NCBI GenBank assembly: GCA_002786715.1
Contig: PCTW01000043.1
Location: forward strand, 13,399 to 77,398
Length of the DNA: 64,000 bases
Reading direction: 5' to 3'
DNA from: Bdellovibrio sp. CG22_combo_CG10-13_8_21_14_all_39_27
GTDB taxonomy: Bacteria; Bdellovibrionota; Bacteriovoracia; Bacteriovoracales; Bacteriovoracaceae
In this document: positions 34,688 through 43,867 of the stretch, piece after piece
Layout of the letters: each line of letters opens with the position of its first letter
How positions within the stretch are numbered: the first letter of the stretch is position 1
Notes under the pieces: model-generated
Told to the model about the DNA's origin: nothing
The model's input: only the letters and a program-made list of their open reading frames with translations
The model's database searches: none
Made by a program: the position numbers and the translations under genes

Positions 34688-37558
34688 TTAAGGAATCGTC
34701 ATCGGAATGTAGTGGAAAGTCACTTTGTCGGCCTTGTTAACACAGAGCATAGCGAAGCTGCTTTGGTCATTTTCAAGACGGGCCGGATCGAGACGTACGC
34801 AACGAGCAGGAAGATTAACCGATAGGGCCGCTGGCCGAGTCATCTTCCCATTAGTCATCGTCATTACGTACAAACGCTCACCAAAAATGAGTGTCGAGTT
34901 CACAAACACTGCTGGTACTGAACGATTATTTTGAGTGACGACTAAGGGCTCTAGCGTTTCTGAGAAATTGACTCCCGGAAAACTTGAATCGCGATTAATG
35001 GTGAGGCCATCTATTCTTCCCTCTTTGTCCACGCCATAGATATGGTAGCGCGCTTCGAGAAATGAAATGGATTCTTCATCGTTAAAACTAGCGATATGTT
35101 GAAAAACAGGATCACTCCAATCGCGAGTCACGAATTCTCTTCGCTCAAAATCACCTCTTTGATCAAGTCTAAAAAGACGAGCTTTAGTGCGATCAAAAAG
35201 TGTCATGAACAAAGATTGATCGGCATGAACTTGATTCGAATCAACAGCAAGAACCGGATAGATGGCATTTTGAGAAATGAAATTACTATCGGTTTGAACT
35301 TCGGTGAATTCAAATTGATCTGTCATTTTAAAATTAAACTGGTAATACTTTTTATCAAATTCACGACCGACGGAAACCAAGACTCGAAACTGACCATTCT
35401 CAATATCTGCGCGAGTTTGTGGTAGTGGTTTTTCCACTTTCATTTTATTGCGATAAGGAATTCTCAAAGTCTTTTTTATTTTTTCTCTAAAGTTATAACT
35501 ATCAACAATTCGCAAATCCATTGTCACTTTATCATCTTTTAAGAGAGGATTGAGGTAATAGATGTGATCATCTGGTACATCCGGCATGCGATCTAAGATA
35601 TCATCGGTATTATCAACTTCTGGCACAAACCATTCCTTTGAAATGAGAGGAACTTTTACATTGCCAAACTCAGCACTCTTGACGTTGACCCAATGAAAAT
35701 CATCAAGGAAACCTGCTTTTAATGGTAAACCTTCAAAAGTTGTAATCGGAAAATTCCAAATAGAATGATTCGCAAATAATGGCTCGCCGTTGTCATTTAA
35801 AAGATGGAATTGAAGATCTGTTTGCTCTTTACTTATAGCATAAACAAAATAATCGCCTTTTCCGTCGTTGTTGATATCGACTCTAAAAATGGCCAAGATT
35901 GAATTAACCAGAGGAATGCTAAAATTCTGCGACTCCATTTGACCATTGCGCTCTCTGATCACTTGAAATTGAGTATGGGAATCACCCTCAGCTTCTTTCT
36001 GCAGCAAAAAGTATTCCGGGAACTTTGATAATCTAAATTTATCTGCGATTGGCTTTAGCAAAGATAACTTGCGACCGTCCTTGATATAGGCCATTTGAGA
36101 AGCTTTAATTCCTTCCAACGGAAGCAACTTACCCTTTGTTTGAGATAACTCTTTAGCAAATGAAATCATGGTTTGTGATTTTGATTTGAAATCACCTGTC
36201 GTGAGTTCGACTTCTAAGTAGGTTTGTGAATCGAGTGCAAGGTTTTCTAAATGACCTTCGATCATGATTCGCGTTTCTTGACCAGACTTTAAATCGCCAA
36301 CTTCGATTTCAGATTGATCAACAATATAGCCTTTTCCCTTCATGCTAATTTTGGCCATGACAGAAGTAGCTTCGTTTAAATAATTTTTAACAGGAAGTAA
36401 GAAACGATAATGTCCATCCTCGTCGATATTTACTTCGAGAATATCTTTAAAGTCTGGTGCAACAAATATCTTTGGTCTGATACTCGTGGCTTTCTGCATA
36501 TCAATAAGACCGTACTTTACAAACTTATGATCGCGCTTATCAGCTAAATAAGAATGAGAAGATAATGCTAATCGAGCATAAAGTTCATCATTGGTGATTT
36601 CAGGCTCGAGTAATTTTAAAGTGGCGGCCAATGCAGTAACTAATGGAGCAGCTTGAGAAGTACCTTTCTTAACATCATACCCTTTGATTCTTAATATACG
36701 TGATTCCATATTGAGAGGAACAGTACTTACCATTCCGTCACCAGGTGCTAGGAAATCAACTTTTCCACCGTAGTTTGAAAACTCTGCAACTTCACCATTA
36801 TTAGTCATGGCGCCAATACAGATAACTCCCTTGCTTGAACAAGGGTATGTCGGGATCTCTTTGCTGTTATTTCCAGCTGCAACAATAATAGGAATATTTT
36901 TTTGTAGGGCGATTTCGATCGCTTTCTTCATCTTTGGAGTTTCAACTAACTTAGGCCATCCCAGAGACATATTAATAACATCGGCTCCGGATTCGACGGC
37001 ATAACGAATTCCGTCTGCGAAAACATCAGTGATCATTCGTCCTTTATAAACAAAGCCATTGGTTTCTTGATTCACAACTTTAATAGGTAAAATTTTAATT
37101 TGAGGGTGAGCAATACCTGCGATACCTATGGCATCATGATTAGCCGCTATCAAACCGGCCAAATGTGTTCCATGTCCCGTGTCGTCTGAAATATCAGCTG
37201 TCTTTTCCAGTGCATTATAGCCCCAACATGGTTTGTTATGATCGGTCTCACCTTCTTGGCAAACTTTTGAATTAAACCAAATACGTCCTTTTAAATCAGG
37301 GTGAAAGCGATCAACACCTGAGTCAATCAGTGCAACAACGACTTCGCGCTTGGGATCAACTTTCATTTGATCAAAAGGCAAGAAGTGAACATCATATCCC
37401 TTGATTCCTTCGACGTGCTCGCGAGTTGTATCACCAGAGGCTTGAAGAAGAACTTGTCCTTTATTCTCAATGTGCCAAAGCTTTGAGGCCAAAGTATCTT
37501 TGAGCTCAACGGCTTGAACGCCAAAAGAGAGAATGAGAGGGAGAATTATTTTTTTCAT
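34688..37558 (-). CDS. Large exported subtilisin-like protease (S8)
   Basis: 956 residues. A signal peptide (KKIILPLILSFGVQAVE) is followed by a short propeptide-like stretch and the S8 catalytic domain (about 70-390). The triad is Asp in VVVALIDSGVDRFHPD, His in DDTGHGTHLAGLIA and Ser in GTSQAAPLVTA; the oxyanion Asn is in VAAGNNS. The remaining 550 residues contain beta-rich repeats with a DxNxDGxxD calcium loop (VDINNDGKGDYF), resembling FG-GAP/VCBS elements. The start ATG 37558 shares a base with the stop of the upstream gene (TAATG), so the two are made together. Confidence 0.93.
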   Translation of the reverse strand: MKKIILPLILSFGVQAVELKDTLASKLWHIENKGQVLLQASGDTTREHVEGIKGYDVHFLPFDQMKVDPKREVVVALIDSGVDRFHPDLKGRIWFNSKVCQEGETDHNKPCWGYNALEKTADISDDTGHGTHLAGLIAANHDAIGIAGIAHPQIKILPIKVVNQETNGFVYKGRMITDVFADGIRYAVESGADVINMSLGWPKLVETPKMKKAIEIALQKNIPIIVAAGNNSKEIPTYPCSSKGVICIGAMTNNGEVAEFSNYGGKVDFLAPGDGMVSTVPLNMESRILRIKGYDVKKGTSQAAPLVTALAATLKLLEPEITNDELYARLALSSHSYLADKRDHKFVKYGLIDMQKATSIRPKIFVAPDFKDILEVNIDEDGHYRFLLPVKNYLNEATSVMAKISMKGKGYIVDQSEIEVGDLKSGQETRIMIEGHLENLALDSQTYLEVELTTGDFKSKSQTMISFAKELSQTKGKLLPLEGIKASQMAYIKDGRKLSLLKPIADKFRLSKFPEYFLLQKEAEGDSHTQFQVIRERNGQMESQNFSIPLVNSILAIFRVDINNDGKGDYFVYAISKEQTDLQFHLLNDNGEPLFANHSIWNFPITTFEGLPLKAGFLDDFHWVNVKSAEFGNVKVPLISKEWFVPEVDNTDDILDRMPDVPDDHIYYLNPLLKDDKVTMDLRIVDSYNFREKIKKTLRIPYRNKMKVEKPLPQTRADIENGQFRVLVSVGREFDKKYYQFNFKMTDQFEFTEVQTDSNFISQNAIYPVLAVDSNQVHADQSLFMTLFDRTKARLFRLDQRGDFERREFVTRDWSDPVFQHIASFNDEESISFLEARYHIYGVDKEGRIDGLTINRDSSFPGVNFSETLEPLVVTQNNRSVPAVFVNSTLIFGERLYVMTMTNGKMTRPAALSVNLPARCVRLDPARLENDQSSFAMLCVNKADKVTFHYIPMTIP

Positions 37559-40500
37559 TAGAGGCTCTCCCTGATCCAACGGCCTTCAAACTCACCTGAT
37601 TGAATTCCCAAATACTTCTTTAAAGTTTCCAATGGGCCATTCCAATAACGTCCTGATATTTCACCAAGAGTATGAGATTCGATTGTATCATTTAAAATTT
37701 CTGATTTTGTTCTAAAGCCATCAACTGTACCAAAGAGATAATAGTTTTTCTCACCGATGACTTTAATAAAGTCTTTAAACTCAAACCACTTTTCCATTTG
37801 GCTCGAGAGCTTGAGCAAGCAACGGCCATGTTCTGAGACAGAACGCGTTTTTTCTTTCTTACATGTTTGATTTAATGATTTCAAATTATCGAGATATCCA
37901 CACCTCATCATTTGCTCGGGCTTCATCATTCTATTGTGACGACGATCACACTCTGGAGAGAAAGCGCGGGCAGCTTTATACTTTTTGGCCATATCGTCAA
38001 TAATGCTATCGTCAAGGTTTTCTAATTGCTCAACTGCTGAGTCGTAGAGATAGATATTCACTCGAACATCAAAAAGTTTGAGTGACTTAATATCGTTTAC
38101 GGTGTTGGTATCGAAGAGCTTCGCTTCATATTTCTCATTAATCTCTTCCATCAATTTTTTCAATTTCTTCTCTGAAGCTGACCAGCCTTCTTTCTTATAG
38201 GTTAAAGAAATAAAAGGATCACGGACTTCTTTTTTATTCAAACTTTCATCTTCACCGAACAAGCGCGCTTCGTAGCGAGCACTTCTGGTTTCCGCGACAC
38301 CGAACGTGCTCTGACCTGGATTTTTAAATCTTTCTGGATCGAGTGAGATGTTGATCCCTTCTGGGGCTAAATACTTTTGGAGATAATAGTTGGTAACGTC
38401 TTTCAAAAAGGAGAGATAGTTGATTCCTGATTGATCATCAGACTCGATCGAAACATAATCGGTTTTGTTGCCTTTCTTATCAGTGATGGAATAAAGAGAA
38501 TTTCCTTTCAGGTACTTTGCTCTCCAAACCAAGAAGGCATAGCGTGTAGAAGTATCTTTATAATCATTTTCTACAACGAATGGCTTAGTTTTATATTCAA
38601 GCAATTCAGTGCTTCCACCTGTTAAAACTTCGTAAAGTGCATTGGCATTGCTGAAAAAATTTGGATTGGCTTCAAGGTCATTATCAATATTAAGGTCAAA
38701 TAGTTTAACTTTGTACTTTCCATTGGTTTGAGAACTTTCAAGTTTTAAGACTGGAATATAGTAGTTCACACCTGCAAAAACTTTGAACTCGCGGCCATCG
38801 CCTCTATCATCATAGACTTGAATGGTCTTGGCATCTTTGCGATAAAGATGGAGACGATTAATTGTTACGAGTTCCGTACTTGCTCCAAGGGTAAATGATG
38901 TTTCCATAAAGGATCCACCGCCGCTAACGAGAACGCTTGGAGTGATTTTCGTTGTAATAATGAGAGACTCGCCGACACCGAGGTTTTTATTCACTTCGGC
39001 CATCATTTTTTCGAGTTGTTCTTTCTTTTCTTTTTCGGCCATTGCACTTAAGTCGCTTTCAGAAGCAGCAATATTATAAAGTTTTTTCTTCAAGGAATTT
39101 TTAAGAAGGGGAACAATAATGTTTTTATAAGGTTGCTTGAATGTTTCTTTTAAAGATTTTACCGGCTTCAAGTGAGAATATGTTTTTAGTAAATTGAGCC
39201 CCGCTCTCACTGAAGCATGAGCTCCATATGCAAAATTCTCAATTCCGAGGTGTCCGCCAACCGTGATTGCTAGCCCAAAGGTATCGGCCAACTGGACCAT
39301 ATTATCTGTCCCCATGGTGTTGCCGATGACGATATCTCTTTGAGTAATTATTGATCCATCAAGAACTGGAGAAAACCAAGTCCCTATCGGGAATTCAATA
39401 AACTCACCAGTCTCAACAAAGTGATCTAGCCCTTCTTTAAATTGATCTTGATGAAACTTGGAGCGGGCCTTTCCAATGTCAAAGGCCGATAGTTTTTCAT
39501 TTGCTGTTTGAATCAGGCCATCGATTGAACTTGCTTGTAGTTTAGATAGTAAATAGAGATGGGTATCTCTAAAAGGTGAATCAGGAAGACCATGGGCAAA
39601 ACGCGCTGAATACCCAGGCCATTCTTCTTGAATCAGACGACCCTTCTTTAAAATCTTTCCATCACTGACTTCAGCATTAAATGAAATTTCACCAGCTTTG
39701 GGTTCAAAAATCTTCAGCAAAGCATTACGGCGAGAAATGATTTTCTCAAGCACGAGTTTATTAACAGGACTTGGAAAATAGGATTCATTGACGATTTCTT
39801 CAAAATCCTCTCTGGTCAATTCTCTCATTCGTCGAGACATCCAAAGGGCATCATCAAGCGTGGTTGAAAAATCGGCTTCTGTGAAATGGGGAAGACGTAC
39901 TGTTTTATTGTCCTTCATACCAACAATCCACGAGGTCTTATTAAGAGACTCGCCAATATCTAATAAAGCGTAAGGCAAAAGAACAGAACGAAGCGTTCTC
40001 GAAGTCAAACGACGAGGAGGAACACCCATCGCAGTATTATAATGATCAGTTTCTTTTGGCTCAAAAGCGATGACATCATAGAGATCAACTACTAACTCTT
40101 TATATTCTGGTTTGGTCTGCTCCTCAGGAATCCAGCGAGACGGAGCTCCATAAGTTCCATCAGGAATCTGGCGGCTTATAAAGAGGTCTCTTTCCTCGAT
40201 CGAGGAGAATTGGACTCTTAAATGAGGAATGAATTTCATAGCAGGAATTTTGAAACCTAGTTTTCTAAGGAGATTCTTTCTAAGCAAAGTTACGTGCAAG
40301 GTTTTCTCAAGTAAAATGGTATAAACTCTGTTGGCCTCACCATCAAGCGAAAGTGCATTGAATCTTAAAACTCCAATATTTGAACCAATGATTCCTTGAA
40401 ACTGAACTGTTTGATCTTTTGATAAGGCCATTTCATCTAGTGTTGGATCAAGTGGCCCACGTGTGTTTGGTCCCCACACTTCAGAAGGAACTGGAGTTAA

Positions 40501-40695
40501 TTGTGAAAGATCTAAAGGATTCATTGGATCCTTAGACATTTGCCAAGCTCTTTCAGGATTTAAGAGCTCGCCTTGAAAAATCAAATCATCAGAAGGCAGG
40601 CGAATAGAATCCAAAGGAATAACTTCCTCTCCTGCATAAAGCGCTGGAGACCAAGCTCCTAAAAACGCCCAAATGATGAAGAACACTGATTTCAT
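37558..40695 (-). CDS. Large exported protein of unknown function
   Basis: 1045 residues with a signal peptide (KSVFFIIWAFLGAWSPALYA). I recognise no domain. Visible traits: an acidic, aromatic-rich composition, a Gly-rich strand region (about 600-660), a charged helix (EKEKKEQLEKMMAEVNKNLG), and a Cys-containing C-terminal third (FSPECDRRHN; MMRCGYLDN; NQTCKKEK; GRCLLKL) that may form disulfides. ATG 40695 is favoured: GAGG lies before it and a sigma-54 promoter would start transcription about 23 bases upstream. Coupled to the subtilase gene by TAATG, so it may be its partner, substrate or scaffold. Confidence 0.8.
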   Translation of the reverse strand: MKSVFFIIWAFLGAWSPALYAGEEVIPLDSIRLPSDDLIFQGELLNPERAWQMSKDPMNPLDLSQLTPVPSEVWGPNTRGPLDPTLDEMALSKDQTVQFQGIIGSNIGVLRFNALSLDGEANRVYTILLEKTLHVTLLRKNLLRKLGFKIPAMKFIPHLRVQFSSIEERDLFISRQIPDGTYGAPSRWIPEEQTKPEYKELVVDLYDVIAFEPKETDHYNTAMGVPPRRLTSRTLRSVLLPYALLDIGESLNKTSWIVGMKDNKTVRLPHFTEADFSTTLDDALWMSRRMRELTREDFEEIVNESYFPSPVNKLVLEKIISRRNALLKIFEPKAGEISFNAEVSDGKILKKGRLIQEEWPGYSARFAHGLPDSPFRDTHLYLLSKLQASSIDGLIQTANEKLSAFDIGKARSKFHQDQFKEGLDHFVETGEFIEFPIGTWFSPVLDGSIITQRDIVIGNTMGTDNMVQLADTFGLAITVGGHLGIENFAYGAHASVRAGLNLLKTYSHLKPVKSLKETFKQPYKNIIVPLLKNSLKKKLYNIAASESDLSAMAEKEKKEQLEKMMAEVNKNLGVGESLIITTKITPSVLVSGGGSFMETSFTLGASTELVTINRLHLYRKDAKTIQVYDDRGDGREFKVFAGVNYYIPVLKLESSQTNGKYKVKLFDLNIDNDLEANPNFFSNANALYEVLTGGSTELLEYKTKPFVVENDYKDTSTRYAFLVWRAKYLKGNSLYSITDKKGNKTDYVSIESDDQSGINYLSFLKDVTNYYLQKYLAPEGINISLDPERFKNPGQSTFGVAETRSARYEARLFGEDESLNKKEVRDPFISLTYKKEGWSASEKKLKKLMEEINEKYEAKLFDTNTVNDIKSLKLFDVRVNIYLYDSAVEQLENLDDSIIDDMAKKYKAARAFSPECDRRHNRMMKPEQMMRCGYLDNLKSLNQTCKKEKTRSVSEHGRCLLKLSSQMEKWFEFKDFIKVIGEKNYYLFGTVDGFRTKSEILNDTIESHTLGEISGRYWNGPLETLKKYLGIQSGEFEGRWIRESL

Positions 40696-40729
40696 AGGCC
40701 TCACTCTCATGATTAATAAGTTCTTTAAA

Positions 40730-40744
40730 GCAAAGGCGGTGCCA
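40730..40744 (-). promoter_or_regulatory. Sigma-54 (-24/-12) promoter
   Basis: Minus strand TGGCACCGCCTTTGC: TGGCAC, five bases, TTGC, with exactly ten bases between the invariant GG and GC. This matches the consensus TGGCACG-N4-TTGC at every strongly conserved position. Start of transcription should fall near 40718. Confidence 0.85.
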
Positions 40745-41000
40745 AAGAAGCTTAATCATTTCAGAGAGTTGATATCATGATGCTGTCTAAAAATGTGACA
40801 GTTGAAATATAGTGACAGTAGTCGGTGTTCTGCTTAAAAAACGGTAAGGCCATTTTGCCTACATCTTGCGAACACTTGAGCTTTTTTTGTTCTAAACAAA
40901 AAACGTGAAAGAGATTCTGATAAGGCAAGTTTGATGGATTATTTTCTAGGAAGACCTTATAGTCGCCTCACCCCTTAAGACCCCCATCTTAAACCCCTAC

Positions 41001-41040
41001 CCAAAAGAAAGCCCGCTGTAAAAGCGGGCTTTTTTGTTTT
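41001..41040. terminator. Rho-independent terminator, probably bidirectional
   Basis: AAGCCCGCT and AGCGGGCTT form a nine-base stem with a short loop; T-rich tracts lie on both outer sides (TTTTTTGTTTT on the plus strand, TTCTTTT on the minus strand). It ends the caspase-like gene at 41059. Confidence 0.85.
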
Positions 41041-41058
41041 AAGCATTTTGTTTTAGAT

Positions 41059-42309
41059 TTAGTTGAGCGCTCTAAAGCCTTTCAAGAAAGCCAAGTACTC
41101 ACGAGTGATTGTTGTTGGACGTGAATTGACTTCAGTCTTAATCACGCAGCTTCCACCACGAGGTCCACTACCAAAAAGCTTCTTCTTACAAACGACAGTT
41201 GCATTACAGCTTCTGAAGTCACAGTTAAGAGCGTTGCCTGGATGTTGTTGATAAACAAGGTCACCACGAGCAACTGCATTTTGGATGCCCTCAACACAAC
41301 GGTTAAAGTAAGAAGAATCTTTTGAAGTTGAACATAACCAATCAAAAACAACTTTCTTAAAATCTTCTTCAGAAGGACGAGAGTCAAGCGCTGTTACAGA
41401 TGGGAAAGTCATAAGGGCGTTCGCCATACCTTTTTCACATCTACTATTTTGGTTATCAAAGTTACAGAAGAACTTGTAGAAACTTAATCCACCATCTTTA
41501 AATGTTCCCCAGTATGAAGAGTAATTAGCGCGATCTGGTTTCATTCTCCAGCATAATCCAAGTTTACAGTCGAGATCAGTCATGAATGTGTGTCTATTAA
41601 ATTGAGGAAATTGCTCATCACGCTTGTCTTTTTCTTTATACCAGTGACTATCTGATTGATAGAGTTCAAATAATGAACCAGTTAAAGCTCCTGAAACAGG
41701 AACTCCCAAAAACTTTGAAAGCGCCGGAGCTGTATTGAATCCTGAGTTACATCCGTTAAGAGTAACGTAAGAATTGCTCATCATTTTTTTTGCAAGAGTT
41801 CTTAAAGCAGGTTCCCAAGCATCCGGATCGAAGGCAGCGTCTGACTTTCCGAACTTCAATGACCAAGGAGAAGAGTGTCCGTAGAAATCAATGGAAGCTA
41901 CTTTATCGAACATTGCGATTTCTTGAAAGAAAACACCAGGAGTGAAAGTTTCTTTAACAAGTTTAACTACGGGAAGATTATACTTATCGAATACTTCTTG
42001 ATCGTCACGGCCACGAACTTCTGGAGAGCTCATGAGATAAACTTGGTGATCAGGGTGGAGTTCCTTATATTTTTGAGCGCGAGCAATTCCAGATTGGAAA
42101 AACTGATCTGAATCTTCTTTCACAGCTGAACCCACAACGATGATGTGAGTTGGCTTTTGTGTATCAAGAGTAAAATCTTGATAAAGGGCCGTTCTCAACT
42201 CTCCTTGATAAAAGAGTTTGTTCATCGATTCATCTTCTTGGTCAAAATAGCGTGCTTGGGCCAGTGGTGCCATTAACAATGCTGCTAATAATAGAGCTGC
42301 TGTTTTCAT
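41059..42309 (-). CDS. Exported protein with clan CD (caspase/CHAT-like) His/Cys pattern
   Basis: 416 residues with a signal peptide (KTAALLLAALLMAPLAQA). The first half alternates strands and helices around THIIVVGSA, VASIDFYGHSSPW (His145) and YVTLNGCNSGF (Cys187), followed by LSKFLGVPVSGAL. A His-Gly-type strand end and a Cys strand end about 42 residues apart is the dyad arrangement of clan CD cysteine peptidases. The C-terminal half carries about ten Cys, likely disulfide-bonded. This is pattern-based inference; it could be a non-catalytic relative. ATG 42309 has AAGGAGAG in front. Confidence 0.6.
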   Translation of the reverse strand: MKTAALLLAALLMAPLAQARYFDQEDESMNKLFYQGELRTALYQDFTLDTQKPTHIIVVGSAVKEDSDQFFQSGIARAQKYKELHPDHQVYLMSSPEVRGRDDQEVFDKYNLPVVKLVKETFTPGVFFQEIAMFDKVASIDFYGHSSPWSLKFGKSDAAFDPDAWEPALRTLAKKMMSNSYVTLNGCNSGFNTAPALSKFLGVPVSGALTGSLFELYQSDSHWYKEKDKRDEQFPQFNRHTFMTDLDCKLGLCWRMKPDRANYSSYWGTFKDGGLSFYKFFCNFDNQNSRCEKGMANALMTFPSVTALDSRPSEEDFKKVVFDWLCSTSKDSSYFNRCVEGIQNAVARGDLVYQQHPGNALNCDFRSCNATVVCKKKLFGSGPRGGSCVIKTEVNSRPTTITREYLAFLKGFRALN

Positions 42310-42485
42310 TACTCTCTCCTTAAATTCTTTATAAAACAAAATGTGAGCAGCTTATAGATTCATGCAAGCGATTTGAAAAATGATTTCGACACCTTTTTTG
42401 ATTGTATGAATTTTTTTCATGAAATCACCGTGTAAACAGGAAATATGTTAAGAATCACGAATCACTATTCGGGGGAATATGTATT

Positions 42486-43388
42486 ATGAAAGCTAAACTT
42501 TTAAGTGCCATGCTTTTGGCATCTTTTGTCACTCATTCGGCCCATGCCTTCAATTCTTTAGTAGAAGACAAGCAATTTCCTGAAAACAGAAATTATGTTT
42601 CAGGTGTCGATACAGGTTTTGAGCAATTTAAATCTAAATCTTTGCTCAAATCAAATAAATTGGTCCTTACTTTTGATGATGGTCCTCATCCAATTTTGAC
42701 TCCGAGATTGCTTGATATTTTAAAGAAATATAACGTAAAAGCGACTTTTTTTGTCCTTACAGAAAAACTTCAAAATGCAAAGAATAGAGACATCATTAAA
42801 AGAATATTAGCAGAAGGTCATATCGTTGCTTCTCATGACCATGATCATGACAATAATAATAATGAAGATGTTGAAACTTTTAGGTCGGAACTAACAGAAT
42901 CAGTTCAAACCATAAATGATCTCGTTCGTGAAACGGGTTCTCTCCAAAATGGTGTTTATTATCGTTTCCCTTACGGAGCTTATGGGAAAAATCAAGCTTA
43001 CCACCACTTTAATATCATGAAAGAAGTCTCTCAGCAGGTCTTCGGTGATAACTGCATCAACTTTGCATTTTGGGACATCGATTCTTCTGATTGGGGTCCA
43101 ACCATGACCTCAGAGATGATCGCAGAAAACGTCATTTCTCACGTCAAAGGTGGAAATGTTTATTCAATCGAAACCAAAACTTCAGTCTTTGGAAAAGTAA
43201 AATACAAGATAAAGAAAGAAATGTTTAGACACCCTCCGGGCGGTGGAGTTGCTCTCTTGCATGATATTCACGAGAGATCAGTCAATGCTGCAGAAATCTT
43301 GATTAAGAAGGCCCTTGAATTGGGTATTCAAATCGTACCATTAGACCAAGTAGAAGAGTTTAGTTACGGTGAAAAAGTCTGTCGTTAA
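42486..43388 (+). CDS. Exported polysaccharide (peptidoglycan/chitin) deacetylase
   Basis: NodB-type metal-dependent deacetylase of 300 residues that removes acetyl groups from N-acetyl sugars. The signal peptide ends at SAHAF. The catalytic motif TFDDGPHP holds the base and metal Asp; motif 2 is SHDHDHD in place of the usual S/THxxxH; motif 3 YYRFPYGAYG, motif 4 FWDIDSSDWGP and motif 5 ALLHDI follow. In Bdellovibrio such enzymes mark prey peptidoglycan for later lysozyme attack, a role this one could share. ATG 42486 has GGGGGA nine bases upstream. Confidence 0.93.
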   Translation: MKAKLLSAMLLASFVTHSAHAFNSLVEDKQFPENRNYVSGVDTGFEQFKSKSLLKSNKLVLTFDDGPHPILTPRLLDILKKYNVKATFFVLTEKLQNAKNRDIIKRILAEGHIVASHDHDHDNNNNEDVETFRSELTESVQTINDLVRETGSLQNGVYYRFPYGAYGKNQAYHHFNIMKEVSQQVFGDNCINFAFWDIDSSDWGPTMTSEMIAENVISHVKGGNVYSIETKTSVFGKVKYKIKKEMFRHPPGGGVALLHDIHERSVNAAEILIKKALELGIQIVPLDQVEEFSYGEKVCR

Positions 43389-43390
43389 GT

Positions 43391-43771
43391 CTAGATAAAA
43401 GATTCAATCAAATTTTCGAGGTCATTGAGTTTATTCACAATGGCCTCATATTTTTTGCTGTCACGATCAGCTGACGGATCAAACTTCTTAATATCTAGAC
43501 CAATGATATGAATTTGAGATTCGATCATGTTGATCATGGCTGCTCTGATTTTACCTTCAGTCAGGGAATAAGGCTCAGAGAGCGTATCCAAACGACGGCC
43601 ATAGCTTTCTTCAAGCTGTGACAACCGAGATTCAAGTTGAATCATCATGGCTGCTTGGATTTTGCCTTCCATAATGATCGCCTCTTCATCAGGTAGAATG
43701 GTGAAATCTCTTCCCGCAGAAACATTTGTCGCCAGTAAAATGGCCAATAAGGGTAATAGCTTCAATTTCAT
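43391..43771 (-). CDS. Small exported helical protein with internal repeat
   Basis: 126 residues with a signal peptide (KLKLLPLLAILLATNVSAG). I do not recognise it. EGKIQAAMMIQLES (about 34-47) and EGKIRAAMINMIES (about 72-85) are two copies of one amphipathic helix, separated by 24 residues. GGAGG precedes ATG 43771. It converges on the deacetylase gene (2-base gap). Confidence 0.65.
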   Translation of the reverse strand: MKLKLLPLLAILLATNVSAGRDFTILPDEEAIIMEGKIQAAMMIQLESRLSQLEESYGRRLDTLSEPYSLTEGKIRAAMINMIESQIHIIGLDIKKFDPSADRDSKKYEAIVNKLNDLENLIESFI

Positions 43772-43867
43772 TCCAGTCCTCCGTATTGCACGTGGATCAA
43801 AACTATCATGAATAAGTTGGGGAGACCCTTACTTGGAAAAAACGAAAGAGGGCCGTCAAAAATTTAG

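Larger units (their letters stand above)
40696..41058. other. Intergenic region with promoter, motif copy and terminator
   Basis: The only gene-free stretch over 300 bases. It holds the sigma-54 promoter (40730-40744), a GGCCATTTTGCC copy (40848-40859) of a motif found in other gaps of this window, and the hairpin terminator near 41020. No reading frame with start, ribosome binding site and sensible composition is visible. The stretch 40861-40980 shows nothing I can interpret. Confidence 0.6.

Noticed and set aside
34571-34825. 84-codon open frame on the plus strand starting in the gap before the S6-S18 gene
   Set aside because: Most of it is opposite the subtilase gene end, with a low-complexity Arg/Lys composition and no ribosome binding site.
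42479-42481. ATG just before the deacetylase start
   Set aside because: Out of frame and only two bases from the ribosome binding site.
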